From the NCBI RefSeq assembly GCF_022489035.1, contig NZ_JAKVTV010000002.1, positions 558,001 through 622,000 on the forward strand: a stretch of DNA of 64,000 nucleotides. Reading direction: 5' to 3'. Both the position numbers and the translations under genes were made by a program. Under the pieces are notes generated by a model. The model had not been told where the DNA came from. It ran no database searches and saw only the letters and a list, made by a program, of their open reading frames with translations. Shown piece after piece: positions 25,701-33,704 of this stretch. The first letter of the stretch is position 1. Each line of letters starts with the position of its first letter. This DNA comes from Christiangramia lutea. Its GTDB lineage: Bacteria; Bacteroidota; Bacteroidia; Flavobacteriales; Flavobacteriaceae.

Positions 25701-28321
25701 GAGCTGAATTCCCAGTTGGGACTACCGAAGTTACGTACACTGCTACAGATAATGCTGGAAACTCTTTTTCTTCAAGCTTTACTGTAACTGTAATTGATGC
25801 TGAAGCTCCTACTCTAACTTGTATTGATGACGTTTCTGTGAGCGCTGCTGAAAATGCAGATTATGCGATGGTGATTTTCGATGAGCCTATGCTAAGCGAT
25901 AATTGCGATGCGACTTTAGCTCAAACAGAAGGACCTGCTTCAGGATCTCAATTCCCACTTGGAACTACTACGGTAACATTTGAAGCTACAGACGATGCTG
26001 GAAATACCAGTACCTGCAGCTTTACAGTTACGGTAAGTGATTCCGAAGCACCAACCATCAACTGTCCAGTTGATATTGACCAAAATATGGATTCAGACAG
26101 CTGTATTGCAGTTGTAGACTATCAATTACCAACAGCTTCAGATAATTCTGGAAATGTAAACATCACTCTTGTTTCAGGACCTGCTCCAGGGGAAAGTTTC
26201 CCGATAGGAACAACTACGGTAACCTATAGAGCTACAGATGATGAAGGAAACTTTGTAGAGTGTTCATTCGATGTGACTATTTCAGATGACCAGGCCCCTA
26301 CTATAGCTGACATGAACGATATAACCATGAATAACGATCCGGGGGTTTGTGGTGCGGTAGTTAGTTTTGATGCTCCAATGGCTTCAGATAACTGCGAGAT
26401 CGATAGCGTTACATTAACAGCCGGTCTGGATTCGGGAGCTGAATTCCCTGTAGGGACTACCGAAGTTACGTACACTGCTACAGATAATGCTGGAAACTCT
26501 GTTTCTTCAAGCTTTACTGTAACTGTAATTGATGCTGAAGCTCCTACTCTAACTTGTATTGATGACGTTTCTGTGAGCGCTGCTGAAAATGCAGATTATG
26601 CGATGGTGATTTTCGATGAGCCTATGCTAAGCGATAATTGCGATGCGACTTTAGCTCAAACAGAAGGACCTGCTTCAGGATCTCAATTCCCACTTGGAAC
26701 TACTACAGTAATATTTGAAGCTACAGATGATGCTGGAAATACCAGTACCTGCAGCTTTACAGTTACGGTAAGTGATTCCGAAGCACCAACCATCAACTGT
26801 CCAGTTGATATTGACCAAAATATGGATTCAGACAGCTGTAGTGCAGTTGTAGACTATCAATTACCAACAGCTTCAGATAATTCTGGAAATGTAAACATCA
26901 CTCTTGTTTCAGGACCTGCTCCAGGGGAAACTTTCCCGATAGGAACAACTACGGTAACCTATAGAGCAACAGATGATGAAGGAAACTTTGTAGAGTGTTC
27001 ATTTGATGTGAAAATTTCAGATGACCAGGCCCCTACTATAGCTGACATGAACGATATAACCATGAATAACGATCCGGGAGTTTGTGGTGCGGTAGTTAGC
27101 TTTGATGCTCCCGATGCTGAAGACAATTGTGAACTTGATGTGATTGAACTTACAGAAGGACTTCAACCAGGATCTGAGTTCCCGGTTGGTACTACAACTG
27201 TAACCTATACGGCTACAGATAATTCAGGTAATTCTGTAACCTCAAGTTTTGATGTAATTGTAATCGATACTGAATCGCCTTCGATCGACTGTCCATCAGA
27301 TATCACGATGAACGCAGAATTTGGAAAAGAATCTATGATCGTGAACTACGACGAGATCATAACTTCAGATAACTGCGGAGTATCAAAAGTGGAGCTTTCA
27401 GCTGGATTCGCTTCGGGAGAAGAATTCCCTGTAGGTGAAACCACCACGGTAAGCTATTCGGTAACAGATGCATCAGGTAATACCACTGAATGTTCATTTA
27501 CGGTTACCATAAATCAGGATAACCCAGAACCGCCTTCAGCACCAACAGGATCTGTAAGTGCAGAAGCGACATGTGCTAACCCGACTGGAACTATAACAGT
27601 AGACACTCGGGAAGGCTTGACCTATAGTGTAGATGGAGAAAACTATCAGGAAAGCGGGGTGTTCGAGAATCTGGATCCTGGTACTTACCAGGTAACCGCA
27701 AGAGATGAATTCGGACAGATTTCAGGAGTAACCAGTATAATTATTGAAGATCCTGTTGCTGAACAGGTCGAAACGGAAGATAATCTAGAAGTTTGTAATG
27801 ATAGCGGTATTTATGATCTAAACAATGTTTTCCTAGGTGAATTTGAGGAAAATGGAAGCTGGATAGATACAGATAATTCAGGAGGACTTGATAATGGATT
27901 TATTGATCCTTCTATAATAGAACCAGGATTCTACAACTTTGAATATTTGGTTGAAGGAACTTGTCCTTCCTCTACAATAATTACTATAGAAATTGTGGAT
28001 TGTATCGTTCTGGATTGTGATCTGGAAGATTTAAAAGACAGCATCTCCAAAGCTGTTACCCCAAATGGAGATAACCGCAATGACTTCTTTGAAGTTGACC
28101 TGGATACTGAATGTGGCTTCACCTATAATCTGAAGATTTTTAACAGGTGGGGGTCAGAAGTATTCTCGGCCCAAAACTATCAGAATAACTGGGATGGATA
28201 TTCAGAAAGCTCATTCACCAATTCGAACCAACTCCCATCAGGTACTTACTACTATATTCTAGAGATAAGAAATAGCGAGTTCAGACCTATACAGGGATAT
28301 ATCTACTTAGGAACTAAATAA
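19724..28321 (+). CDS. giant secreted adhesin with 26 HYR domains and T9SS type B sorting domain
   Basis: From the ATG at 19724 the protein has 2865 residues; starts at 19697 and 19643 are possible but push the hydrophobic signal core (ILSFVCFLGLLLTSFNSKGQ) deeper from the N-terminus. After the signal come a Cys-containing N-terminal region and an Ig-like segment (about residues 200-460). Then 26 HYR domains of about 82 residues follow (about 463-2598), each with DNC or DNSG, GTTTVT and TDxxGN signatures. A SprB-like repeat and a gliding-motility-associated C-terminal domain (AVTPNGDNRNDFF to the end, about 2777-2865) close the protein. It should be exported by Sec, then by the type IX system, and displayed on the cell surface. 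The SprF-like gene follows 12 bp later. Confidence 0.95.
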   Translation: MFHHKPVTYKRKGGLLYDITSRNILSFVCFLGLLLTSFNSKGQEASVIEGDDCITFDSCPVDQSVCADAIEDGVSGAYINWERPLISQTCVGDGSTGNFQMLFELNETLLGRDCWDFNYVQRVGTDGGYVKLFSSNDAAGTKESTITTPYLILDDNAETSIQVKYDNGTYFVSLILIDENDVEIPSGGPIQVTASQDTYTFNTNNLNDETGIYRLKYVFNYIGGKPSNANTGDTVIAVDGILNENDNCAAGVDFTVTGPTTGFYPVGSHDLQYVATYTAPDGTIKRKTCSFNITIGDTPAAPTPTTNPIVECAAESIQTLDANDAFANSSDLVWYDAASGGNAVASPTINSVGTATYYAERVSGTCPSNGRTAITLTINPTPAAPVVNSTTNTTCGLDNGAINFQTVSGLTYTLTDEFNNSYSHNSGVYSNLTAGNYSLTASNPDCDSEVTPVTITATDDTTNPTLSISGNISENSDSGSCSANINIPDVSFSDNCSGATLSWTMNGAVTANGNGQIGSYTFNVGETTIQYTVSDASSNSISNSLTVTVTDNEIPVIASVSAINENAHANSCGALLNIVAPTATDNCSIGAVTGTRDDGAALNELFPVGTTTITWNVDDVNGNSATPVVQTVKITDTQLPVITCPGGITENTADGENFAVVNYNEPSFSDNCDVSITRIAGPASGSNFPKGVTTITYEAEDASGNKATCSFTVTVNDSENPTINCPASITQGVDVDNCSAVVTYELPTADDNSGNVTMSRISGPASGSTFPVGVTPITYRATDEDNNFVECTFTVTVLDDQLPTIDSKDKITVNNDPGICGAVVMFSTPAADDNCPSLTIERTAGPSSGSVFQVGTTTVTFRATDGAGNTVSTSFEVEVIDNEDPVITQYSNIISSNDTDACGAIVTFDAPTVNDNCGISSLTQTQGLSSGSEFPIGTTPVSFTAIDIYGNSSTMTFDVIVSDDQDPVISCPNTININTEDGEEYAVVNYNNATATDNCSVTVQKISGPDSGSQFPIGTTTITFEATDASGNTAECSFDIVVSDNEAPEIDCPDNIVQTNDIASCDAIVTFTTPTFSDNSGDVNISQTAGPASGEEFPVGTTTVSFRVTDAAGNQASCSFNVTIEDDQAPEIADMPDIIENNDNGICGAFINFNPPVVDDNCGIESLEITKGFTSGSRFPVGETTVEYTVTDVNGNIATTEFTVTIVDVENPMITCRGDLSVNASENEDFAVVTFDDPIFDDNCGADLTQTAGPASGSNFPLGTTTVTFQAQDEAGNMVECSFDVTVNDAQAPTIDCPSDISQNVDGDLCTSIVNYSIPTATDNSGDVTVTLESGLAPGSAFPKGTTTVTYRATDNEGNFVECSFDVVIGDDQDPTIDDMNDITVNNDEGICGAIVSFAGPGGDDNCTLVSIERTAGLDSGSEFPVGTTTVTFTATDDSNNTTSTSFDVIVIDNEAPGIVQAEPIMVDSDSGTCGAIVNYSTPVASDNCSVESLILTDGLASGSEFPIGTSTVTYTATDVAGNSFEMSFDVMVSDNEMPEISCPSDINVDTTDGESFAVVTFSDAAATDNCDVTVAKIEGLDSGSQFPIGTTTITYEATDASGNTTQCSFDIVVSDNEDPEIKCPDNISQSVDTDSCDALVTFDDPVYSDNSGIVTLTQTAGPASGEVFPIGHTTVSFTATDENGNSVSCSFTVTVLDDQDPEIADMDDITVDNDPDVCGAIVNFFPPAASDNCSLASLSVTEGFGPGSQFPIGTTLVTYTAIDNAGNSATSSFNVTVVDAEAPTLSCIGDLAVSAAENVDYAVVNFADPSLSDNCGATLTQTEGPVSGSQFPLGTTTITFEAIDNAGNTSTCSFSITVNDSEAPTINCPTDINQSVDTGSCDAVVNYTLPTASDNSGVVNLSLVSGPASGESFPLGTTTVTYRATDDEGNFVECSFDVTISDDQAPTIADMNDITMNNDPGVCGAVVSFDAPMASDNCEIDSVTLTAGLDSGAEFPVGTTEVTYTATDNAGNSFSSSFTVTVIDAEAPTLTCIDDVSVSAAENADYAMVIFDEPMLSDNCDATLAQTEGPASGSQFPLGTTTVTFEATDDAGNTSTCSFTVTVSDSEAPTINCPVDIDQNMDSDSCIAVVDYQLPTASDNSGNVNITLVSGPAPGESFPIGTTTVTYRATDDEGNFVECSFDVTISDDQAPTIADMNDITMNNDPGVCGAVVSFDAPMASDNCEIDSVTLTAGLDSGAEFPVGTTEVTYTATDNAGNSVSSSFTVTVIDAEAPTLTCIDDVSVSAAENADYAMVIFDEPMLSDNCDATLAQTEGPASGSQFPLGTTTVIFEATDDAGNTSTCSFTVTVSDSEAPTINCPVDIDQNMDSDSCSAVVDYQLPTASDNSGNVNITLVSGPAPGETFPIGTTTVTYRATDDEGNFVECSFDVKISDDQAPTIADMNDITMNNDPGVCGAVVSFDAPDAEDNCELDVIELTEGLQPGSEFPVGTTTVTYTATDNSGNSVTSSFDVIVIDTESPSIDCPSDITMNAEFGKESMIVNYDEIITSDNCGVSKVELSAGFASGEEFPVGETTTVSYSVTDASGNTTECSFTVTINQDNPEPPSAPTGSVSAEATCANPTGTITVDTREGLTYSVDGENYQESGVFENLDPGTYQVTARDEFGQISGVTSIIIEDPVAEQVETEDNLEVCNDSGIYDLNNVFLGEFEENGSWIDTDNSGGLDNGFIDPSIIEPGFYNFEYLVEGTCPSSTIITIEIVDCIVLDCDLEDLKDSISKAVTPNGDNRNDFFEVDLDTECGFTYNLKIFNRWGSEVFSAQNYQNNWDGYSESSFTNSNQLPSGTYYYILEIRNSEFRPIQGYIYLGTK
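25471..27110 (+). repeat. 735-bp tandem duplication inside the HYR gene (two full copies and a partial third)
   Basis: Copy 1 (25471-26205) and copy 2 (26206-26940) differ at only about ten positions by eye; a third copy is recognisable from 26941 to about 27110. Each unit encodes three HYR domains (245 residues), so the frame is preserved. The near identity points to recent unequal recombination or gene conversion. Confidence 0.9.
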
Positions 28322-28333
28322 AAAAGGGAAACC

Positions 28334-29245
28334 ATGAAAAAAATAGCTTTAATCATAGTGATCTTGTTTGTGACTGCCTCAGGCTTTTCGCAACAGCTCC
28401 CTCAATTTACTCAATATATGTATAATACCATCTCCATAAACCCTGCCTATGCAGGGAGCAGGGACGGATTCTCTACGGTGGGATTACACCGTAGCCAGTG
28501 GGCAGACCTGGAAGGGGCGCCTACTACTCAAACCCTATCTCTACATTCACCATTGAGCAATGATAAGGTAGGATTAGGCCTTTCGATCATTAACGATAAT
28601 GCCGGTTATGAGAATTACACCTATGCCTATGGCGATTTCTCTTACCGCCTTGACCTTAGTAGTGAGGTGACTCTTCGACTGGGTTTGAAAGCAGGTATGA
28701 GCTATTATAATCTTGATGATGAACTGTTCACAGAGCCGGATGTGATGAATGACCCATTTTTTCAGGATCAGTTTAACCGGTGGACGCCAAACTTCGGACT
28801 AGGTTTTTATTTGTCGTCCCAAAACTGGTATATTGGAGGTTCTGCTCCTAAACTAATCAATAATGATAATAATGAGTTTAATGAGTATCTGGCTCTTGAA
28901 CAAGTTCATTACTATCTAACAGGTGGATACGTTTTCGACCTTAGCGATAACGTGAAATTAAGACCTACTACTCTTTTTAAAGCAACCAAGGGAGCACCAC
29001 TATCTGTAGATATTTCAGCGACTACCATCTTTAATGAGAAATTCTATCTTGGTGCAAACTACCGTATAGATGATGCTATAGGAGGATTTCTTGATGTTCA
29101 GTTGTTCGATGGATTCCGTGCAGGGTACGCTTACGAATATCCAATATCAGATATAAGTCCTTACACCTCAGGATCACACGAGGTACTTCTTATTTACGAA
29201 CTTCGATTTAAAAATACCAGGTATAAATCACCCCGTTTCTTTTAA
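28334..29245 (+). CDS. PorP/SprF family outer-membrane protein
   Basis: The 303-residue protein has a signal peptide (MKKIALIIVILFVTASGFSQ), then the family signature LPQFTQYMYNTISINPAYAG, and alternating amphipathic strands ending near the C-terminus, as expected for an outer-membrane barrel. PorP/SprF proteins work with the type IX secretion system; SprF of Flavobacterium johnsoniae is needed for secretion and attachment of SprB, a type B substrate. Its place directly behind the HYR gene suggests it is the dedicated partner of that adhesin. Confidence 0.93.
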   Translation: MKKIALIIVILFVTASGFSQQLPQFTQYMYNTISINPAYAGSRDGFSTVGLHRSQWADLEGAPTTQTLSLHSPLSNDKVGLGLSIINDNAGYENYTYAYGDFSYRLDLSSEVTLRLGLKAGMSYYNLDDELFTEPDVMNDPFFQDQFNRWTPNFGLGFYLSSQNWYIGGSAPKLINNDNNEFNEYLALEQVHYYLTGGYVFDLSDNVKLRPTTLFKATKGAPLSVDISATTIFNEKFYLGANYRIDDAIGGFLDVQLFDGFRAGYAYEYPISDISPYTSGSHEVLLIYELRFKNTRYKSPRFF

Positions 29246-29263
29246 CCTTAAGACCTGTTGATT

Positions 29264-31123
29264 ATGAAAAACTTTTACTCTCTATTCCTAGTACTAATCT
29301 TCTGCACAATAGGCGTTAATGCTCAAAGCGGAAAACAGAAAAAGGCAGACAGGCTTTACGATGATTTTGCCTACCTGGAAGCCACAGAACTTTATAAAGA
29401 GCTTATAGAAAAAGAATATAATGTCACCTATAATTCCAAAAAACTAGGTGACACCTATATGATGCTAAGAAGCCCGGAAAATGCGGTACATTATTATGGT
29501 GATATTATTGAAGATACAACAGTGTCTCCAGAGTATTATTACAAATATGCCCAGGCACTTCGAGGCACAAAAAGGTATGATGAATCACGACAGTGGCTTA
29601 GAAAATATCTGGAGAGCGGCAGAGGCTCTGAGGAGATCCAAGCTATGTTAGAGAAGAATGAATATAAAACCAAGGCCACCTATAAATTACAGGCTTCTGA
29701 ATTCAATACCGAAGTAAGCGATTTTGGTGTTTTTGTAAAAGATGACAAGCTATACTTCGTCTCAGCCAGAGCACAGGATGAAAATGTAAAAGAAAAAACC
29801 TATAGCTGGAATGGAGAACCATTTCTAGACATCTATGTGATGGATATGGCATCTGGGACGGTAAATCCAATTAAAGGAGACATTAATACCAAGCTACATG
29901 ATGGCCCGGCAGTTATAAGCCCAGATGGTAACACTATTTATTTTACAAGAAATAATTACCTGGGTAAAAAGGAAGGAAAACGAGATAAGGACAAGGTAAA
30001 CCATCTTAAACTCTATTCTGCGACAAACACAGATAAAGGATGGACTGAGGTAAAAGAATTAGCCTTTAACAGCAACGAATATTCAGTGGGCCACCCCTCC
30101 CTATCTCCAAATGGAAAAACCCTTTACTTCACCTCAGACATGAAGGGAGGAATTGGAGGAACCGATATTTATAAAGTTGCGATTGACGAAAATGGTAATT
30201 TAGGTACACCTGAAAATCTTGGTGAACCCGTAAATACCGAATTTGATGAAAGTTTCCCATTCATGGATTCTAACGGTACTTTATACTTCTCTTCCAATGG
30301 TCATGCAGGTTTAGGCCTTTTCGACATTTTCAAACATGAAGATGGAAGTGTGGAAAACCTGGGTGAACCTGTAAACTCCAGCATGGATGATTTCGCCTAT
30401 TTTCAGGTCACTGATTCTAAAGAAGGTTTTATTTCAACTAACCGCGGTGGCAGGAGCGATAATATCTATGTTTTCAACAAACTGAATCCACTAATCCTGA
30501 AAGGTCAGGTGACCGACGCCGTGAATGGAAAACCAATTCCAGCTGCAACGGTAAGGCTTATGGATGAGAAAGGCGAACAAATTGCTTTCCTTGAAACCGA
30601 TTCTGAAGGTAACTACCAGACTGGAATAGACCGTGACAAAAACTTTCCGGTTGAAGCTAAAGAGATAGAATATGAGGCCTTTGAAGGACAGGTAACTACC
30701 ATGAATACTGATGATAAGGACGAGATCATTTACGATATTCAGTTGAACCCGGTGAAGGATGTAGAATATCTTGCTGAAATTGAAAATATATATTTCGATT
30801 TCGACAAATCAGATATAAGACCAGATGCTGCCGATGAATTATATAAACTCATCGCACTTATGAAAAATGAATATCCTGAACTGGTAATCGAGATAAGTTC
30901 GCATACAGATCGTCGTGGAAGTAATGCTTATAACGAAAAACTAGCAGTAAGAAGAGCCCAGGCTACCAGAGACTACATGGTTGAAAATGGTATTGCTCCG
31001 GAAAGGATCGTTGAATTTAAGGGATACGGCGAAACAAAACCTGCTATCGACTGTGATCGTTGCAGCGAGCAGGACCACCAGCTTAATAGAAGATCAATGT
31101 TTCAGGTCGTAAAAATGGAATAA
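29264..31123 (+). CDS. OmpA family protein with PD40 repeats and carboxypeptidase-regulatory domain
   Basis: Starting at the ATG at 29264 (an in-frame TTG precedes it) the protein has 619 residues. A signal peptide ends near FCTIGVNAQ. TPR-like helices (about 20-140), WD40/PD40-type strands such as ISPDGNTIYFTRN and LSPNGKTLYFTSDMKGG (about 150-400), a carboxypeptidase-regulatory-like domain (LKGQVTDAVNGKPIPAATV, about 410-490) and an OmpA domain (IYFDFDKSDIRPDAADEL to the end) follow in order. The last should bind peptidoglycan. Such proteins commonly follow sprF-like genes and probably anchor the adhesin complex in the periplasm. Confidence 0.93.
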   Translation: MKNFYSLFLVLIFCTIGVNAQSGKQKKADRLYDDFAYLEATELYKELIEKEYNVTYNSKKLGDTYMMLRSPENAVHYYGDIIEDTTVSPEYYYKYAQALRGTKRYDESRQWLRKYLESGRGSEEIQAMLEKNEYKTKATYKLQASEFNTEVSDFGVFVKDDKLYFVSARAQDENVKEKTYSWNGEPFLDIYVMDMASGTVNPIKGDINTKLHDGPAVISPDGNTIYFTRNNYLGKKEGKRDKDKVNHLKLYSATNTDKGWTEVKELAFNSNEYSVGHPSLSPNGKTLYFTSDMKGGIGGTDIYKVAIDENGNLGTPENLGEPVNTEFDESFPFMDSNGTLYFSSNGHAGLGLFDIFKHEDGSVENLGEPVNSSMDDFAYFQVTDSKEGFISTNRGGRSDNIYVFNKLNPLILKGQVTDAVNGKPIPAATVRLMDEKGEQIAFLETDSEGNYQTGIDRDKNFPVEAKEIEYEAFEGQVTTMNTDDKDEIIYDIQLNPVKDVEYLAEIENIYFDFDKSDIRPDAADELYKLIALMKNEYPELVIEISSHTDRRGSNAYNEKLAVRRAQATRDYMVENGIAPERIVEFKGYGETKPAIDCDRCSEQDHQLNRRSMFQVVKME

Positions 31124-31268
31124 CAGGCTAACTAACCTGACGGAAAGAGGTTGAATTATGGTGTACATCCCCCATCATTGAAATTCAATGAATTGAAGTG
31201 ATTATACCTAATAATTTGATCTCTTTTCACGAAATATTAAATCGACCCCAACAAATAGTCGATTGAAG

Positions 31269-31304
31269 AGAAAAAGGTTCAGCCTCTAGCCTGAACCTTT
31301 TTCG
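31269..31304 (+). terminator. intrinsic terminator of the adhesin-SprF-OmpA operon
   Basis: AAAAAGGTTCAG (31271-31282) pairs perfectly with CTGAACCTTTTT (31291-31302) around an 8-nt loop, ending in a T run. The rest of the 320-bp gap 31124-31442 shows no gene; it also contains the small palindrome CATTGAAATTCAATG. Confidence 0.8.
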
Positions 31305-31442
31305 ATTTCAATAAAATCCCAATTTCAGTTTAAATTTTATTTAAAGAAAAGCCTGTATTCTAAATTGGCATAATTGATGCTCCTTTAGGTTAAAAATTGC
31401 AAGAAATCAGGCAGTTCCATAACTTGCCAATAAAAGAGATTG

Positions 31443-32894
31443 ATGAAATTGAGAAATATATTATACCTGGGAATCATCGTTGCAGGACTCGCCTCTTGTG
31501 AAGAAGAGGAAACCTTCACGGATAATCCGGAAACCAATTCTGAAATAACCGACGATCCGGAAATAGAAATTGAAGATTTTGTTTATAACGGACTTAACGA
31601 ATTTTATCTTTATAAAGATGATGTTCCGGAGTTAGAGGACAATTATTTTCAAAACCAGACAGAAAAAGTGGCTTTCCTGAAGGAAGCTGACTCACCTGAA
31701 GATCTTTTTGATCAACTTCTAGCACCCGTAGACCGTTTCAGTTTTATAACAGATGATTATAACAGCCTTGAAGACAGATTCGATGGTATTACTGGTGCAA
31801 CTGGAATAAAATATGGAATTGGCAGGATCTCTGGAACCAATAACGTTTTCGGGATTATTAGATACATCTTACCGGGAACTTCTGCGGAGGAAGCCGGACT
31901 CCAAAGAGGTAATGTCTTTACTGAAATTGATGGGCAGAAACTTACGCTAAATAATTTTTCCTCCCTCATCGATAAATCTAGTTTTACCATCAACGTTGGA
32001 ATCGTTGAAAATGGGCAGATTATTTTAAGTGATGAGGAAGTTAATCTTAATGATGAAAATTATACTGAAAACCCGATCTATATTTCAAAGGTAATTGAAA
32101 CAGGGGGCAAAAAGATCGCTTACCTGATGTATAATAGTTTTATTGCCAATTTCGATAACGATTTGAATAAAGCTTTCGGAGAATTTAAATCTAAAGGCGT
32201 TACAGATCTAATACTTGATCTTAGATATAATGGCGGAGGTTCTGTAGAATCTGCCAAGGATCTAGCAAGTATGATCACCGGTCAGTTCGAAGGCAAGGTA
32301 TTTATCAAGGAGGAATGGAATGAGAAATATCAGAATTTATATGAAACCCAGAATCCTGAAGCCCTGATCAACCGATTTGATGTTGAATTAAGAACCGGAG
32401 AAAAGATCAATAGTTTAAATCTAAATGAAGTTTACATTTTAACCTCAGCGTCAAGTGCCTCGGCAAGTGAGCTTATGATCAATGGATTGGATCCATACAT
32501 AAATGTTGTACAGGTAGGAGACCGGACAGTTGGAAAATTTCAGGCATCGGTAACTTTATATGATAGTGACGATTTTAATAAAGAAGGAGCCAATCCAAAC
32601 CATACCTATGCAATGCAGCCATTGGTTTTTAAAACACTTAATGTTGAAGACCGTTCAGATTATTTTACAGGCCTGGAACCAGATATTGTTTATATCGAAA
32701 ATCTAAGCAATTATGGCGTTCTGGGAGAACAGAATGAACCTTTGTTAGAAATCACCCTGAACAGAATCTTAGGCAGGTCACCTGTAAATCGAGAATCAAT
32801 ACAAAGAATAGAGTTTGAACAATTAGGAGAAAGTGGAATGAATAATATGGATTATCAAAAAATGTATATAAGCGAATTGCCTAAGCTGGACTAA
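31443..32894 (+). CDS. S41 family peptidase, lipoprotein
   Basis: Starting at the ATG at 31443 (a TTG at 31440 is in frame) the protein has 483 residues. It has a lipobox LASC with C19 as lipidation site, followed by acidic residues. A PDZ-like domain (IRYILPGTSAEEAGLQRGNVFTEIDG) and the tail-specific protease core (LILDLRYNGGGSVESA) precede the catalytic serine region SSASASELMING. C-terminal processing peptidases of this kind act on envelope proteins. It stands alone between two terminators; its substrate is unknown. Confidence 0.92.
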   Translation: MKLRNILYLGIIVAGLASCEEEETFTDNPETNSEITDDPEIEIEDFVYNGLNEFYLYKDDVPELEDNYFQNQTEKVAFLKEADSPEDLFDQLLAPVDRFSFITDDYNSLEDRFDGITGATGIKYGIGRISGTNNVFGIIRYILPGTSAEEAGLQRGNVFTEIDGQKLTLNNFSSLIDKSSFTINVGIVENGQIILSDEEVNLNDENYTENPIYISKVIETGGKKIAYLMYNSFIANFDNDLNKAFGEFKSKGVTDLILDLRYNGGGSVESAKDLASMITGQFEGKVFIKEEWNEKYQNLYETQNPEALINRFDVELRTGEKINSLNLNEVYILTSASSASASELMINGLDPYINVVQVGDRTVGKFQASVTLYDSDDFNKEGANPNHTYAMQPLVFKTLNVEDRSDYFTGLEPDIVYIENLSNYGVLGEQNEPLLEITLNRILGRSPVNRESIQRIEFEQLGESGMNNMDYQKMYISELPKLD

Positions 32895-32951
32895 AAAATT
32901 TTTTAAGGCTTGATTAAATCATTCCATAATCAGTATAACTTAAAGACATTC

Positions 32952-32990
32952 AAAAAAAAAAGGGCCAGCCTCTAGCCTGAACCCTTTTCT
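32952..32990. terminator. bidirectional terminator between S41 and CAP genes
   Basis: An A run, AAAAGGG, and CCCTTTT (32982-32988) form a hairpin with an internal loop. The interior CAGCCTCTAGCCTGAACC is identical over 18 nt to that of the terminator at 31269-31304. It serves convergent genes. Confidence 0.7.
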
Positions 32991-33021
32991 CGATTTGGGG
33001 GGAAAAACAAACCTTACTTTT

Positions 33022-33528
33022 CTATTTCTTAATAAATATATTCGTGAAATAATTCTTTCCTTCTTCATCCTGTCTAACCGAAATACCAAAGTGAGTATAT
33101 CCACCTTCAATATTTTCCCGGTGACCTTTACTTTTCAACCAGGCGTTCACCACTGCATTTGATGTTCGATAACCATATCCAACATTCTCGGCTACAGCTT
33201 TAGCACCAGCTCCATTCATTAATTTTGAAGCCCTTAAAGGAAAATTATCATGACTTACAGTTCCTTCATCGATCATATATTCAGTGTGACCTTCAGACTC
33301 TATAGATAATTTGGCCATAGGTTTTAATTCCCTTAAACCAATTGCCTCTCTGTATAGGTTGATCTCATCAAGGATCTCTACCTCAATGGTGTTGTAAGAA
33401 TAATCAGTTCTTTCAGCTACAACCTGGTCATACGCAGTTACATCATCCTGAATATTATCCTTCGAACAAGATGTAAGAAAAACCGCGCAAAATAATAAGG
33501 TAAAACCTGTTGATGTAATTTTCTTCAT
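33022..33528 (-). CDS. CAP (SCP-like) domain lipoprotein
   Basis: The 168-residue protein has a lipoprotein signal with FLTSC (C21). The CAP domain runs from EILDEINLYREAIGLRELK to the end, with GHTEYM, SHDNF, AENVGYGYRTSNAVVNAWLKS and GHRENIEGGYTHFGISV; the His and Glu residues of the cleft are present. Bacterial CAP proteins are extracytoplasmic; some are proteases or nucleases, most are uncharacterised. It is a single gene. The upstream 33529-33704 region holds only regulatory-looking AT-rich sequence, including TTTGTAGGAATTT at 33631-33643. Confidence 0.9.
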   Translation of the reverse strand: MKKITSTGFTLLFCAVFLTSCSKDNIQDDVTAYDQVVAERTDYSYNTIEVEILDEINLYREAIGLRELKPMAKLSIESEGHTEYMIDEGTVSHDNFPLRASKLMNGAGAKAVAENVGYGYRTSNAVVNAWLKSKGHRENIEGGYTHFGISVRQDEEGKNYFTNIFIKK

Positions 33529-33704
33529 AAATTCCTACATTAGAATCAGGGAAGATAAATGTACATTATTAATCGACTAAATGCATACCTTCTTAAAAAT
33601 ATTACAAATTTTTAGTAATATTTAACATTTTTTGTAGGAATTTACGGCCGAAATACAGCTAAGCTTTCGAGATATTAGGTGATAACCGTTTTACTATGAG
33701 GGTG

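Noticed and set aside
25489-26475. Two identical minus-strand reading frames inside the HYR gene (25489-25740 and 26224-26475)
   Set aside because: They are mirror images of the 735-bp duplication; codon bias of the plus-strand HYR frame keeps the antisense frame open. No start context or family similarity.
21110-27515. Regular repeats in the HYR region considered as a CRISPR-like array
   Set aside because: The period is about 245 bp, fully coding and in frame; repeats and spacers of CRISPR size are absent.
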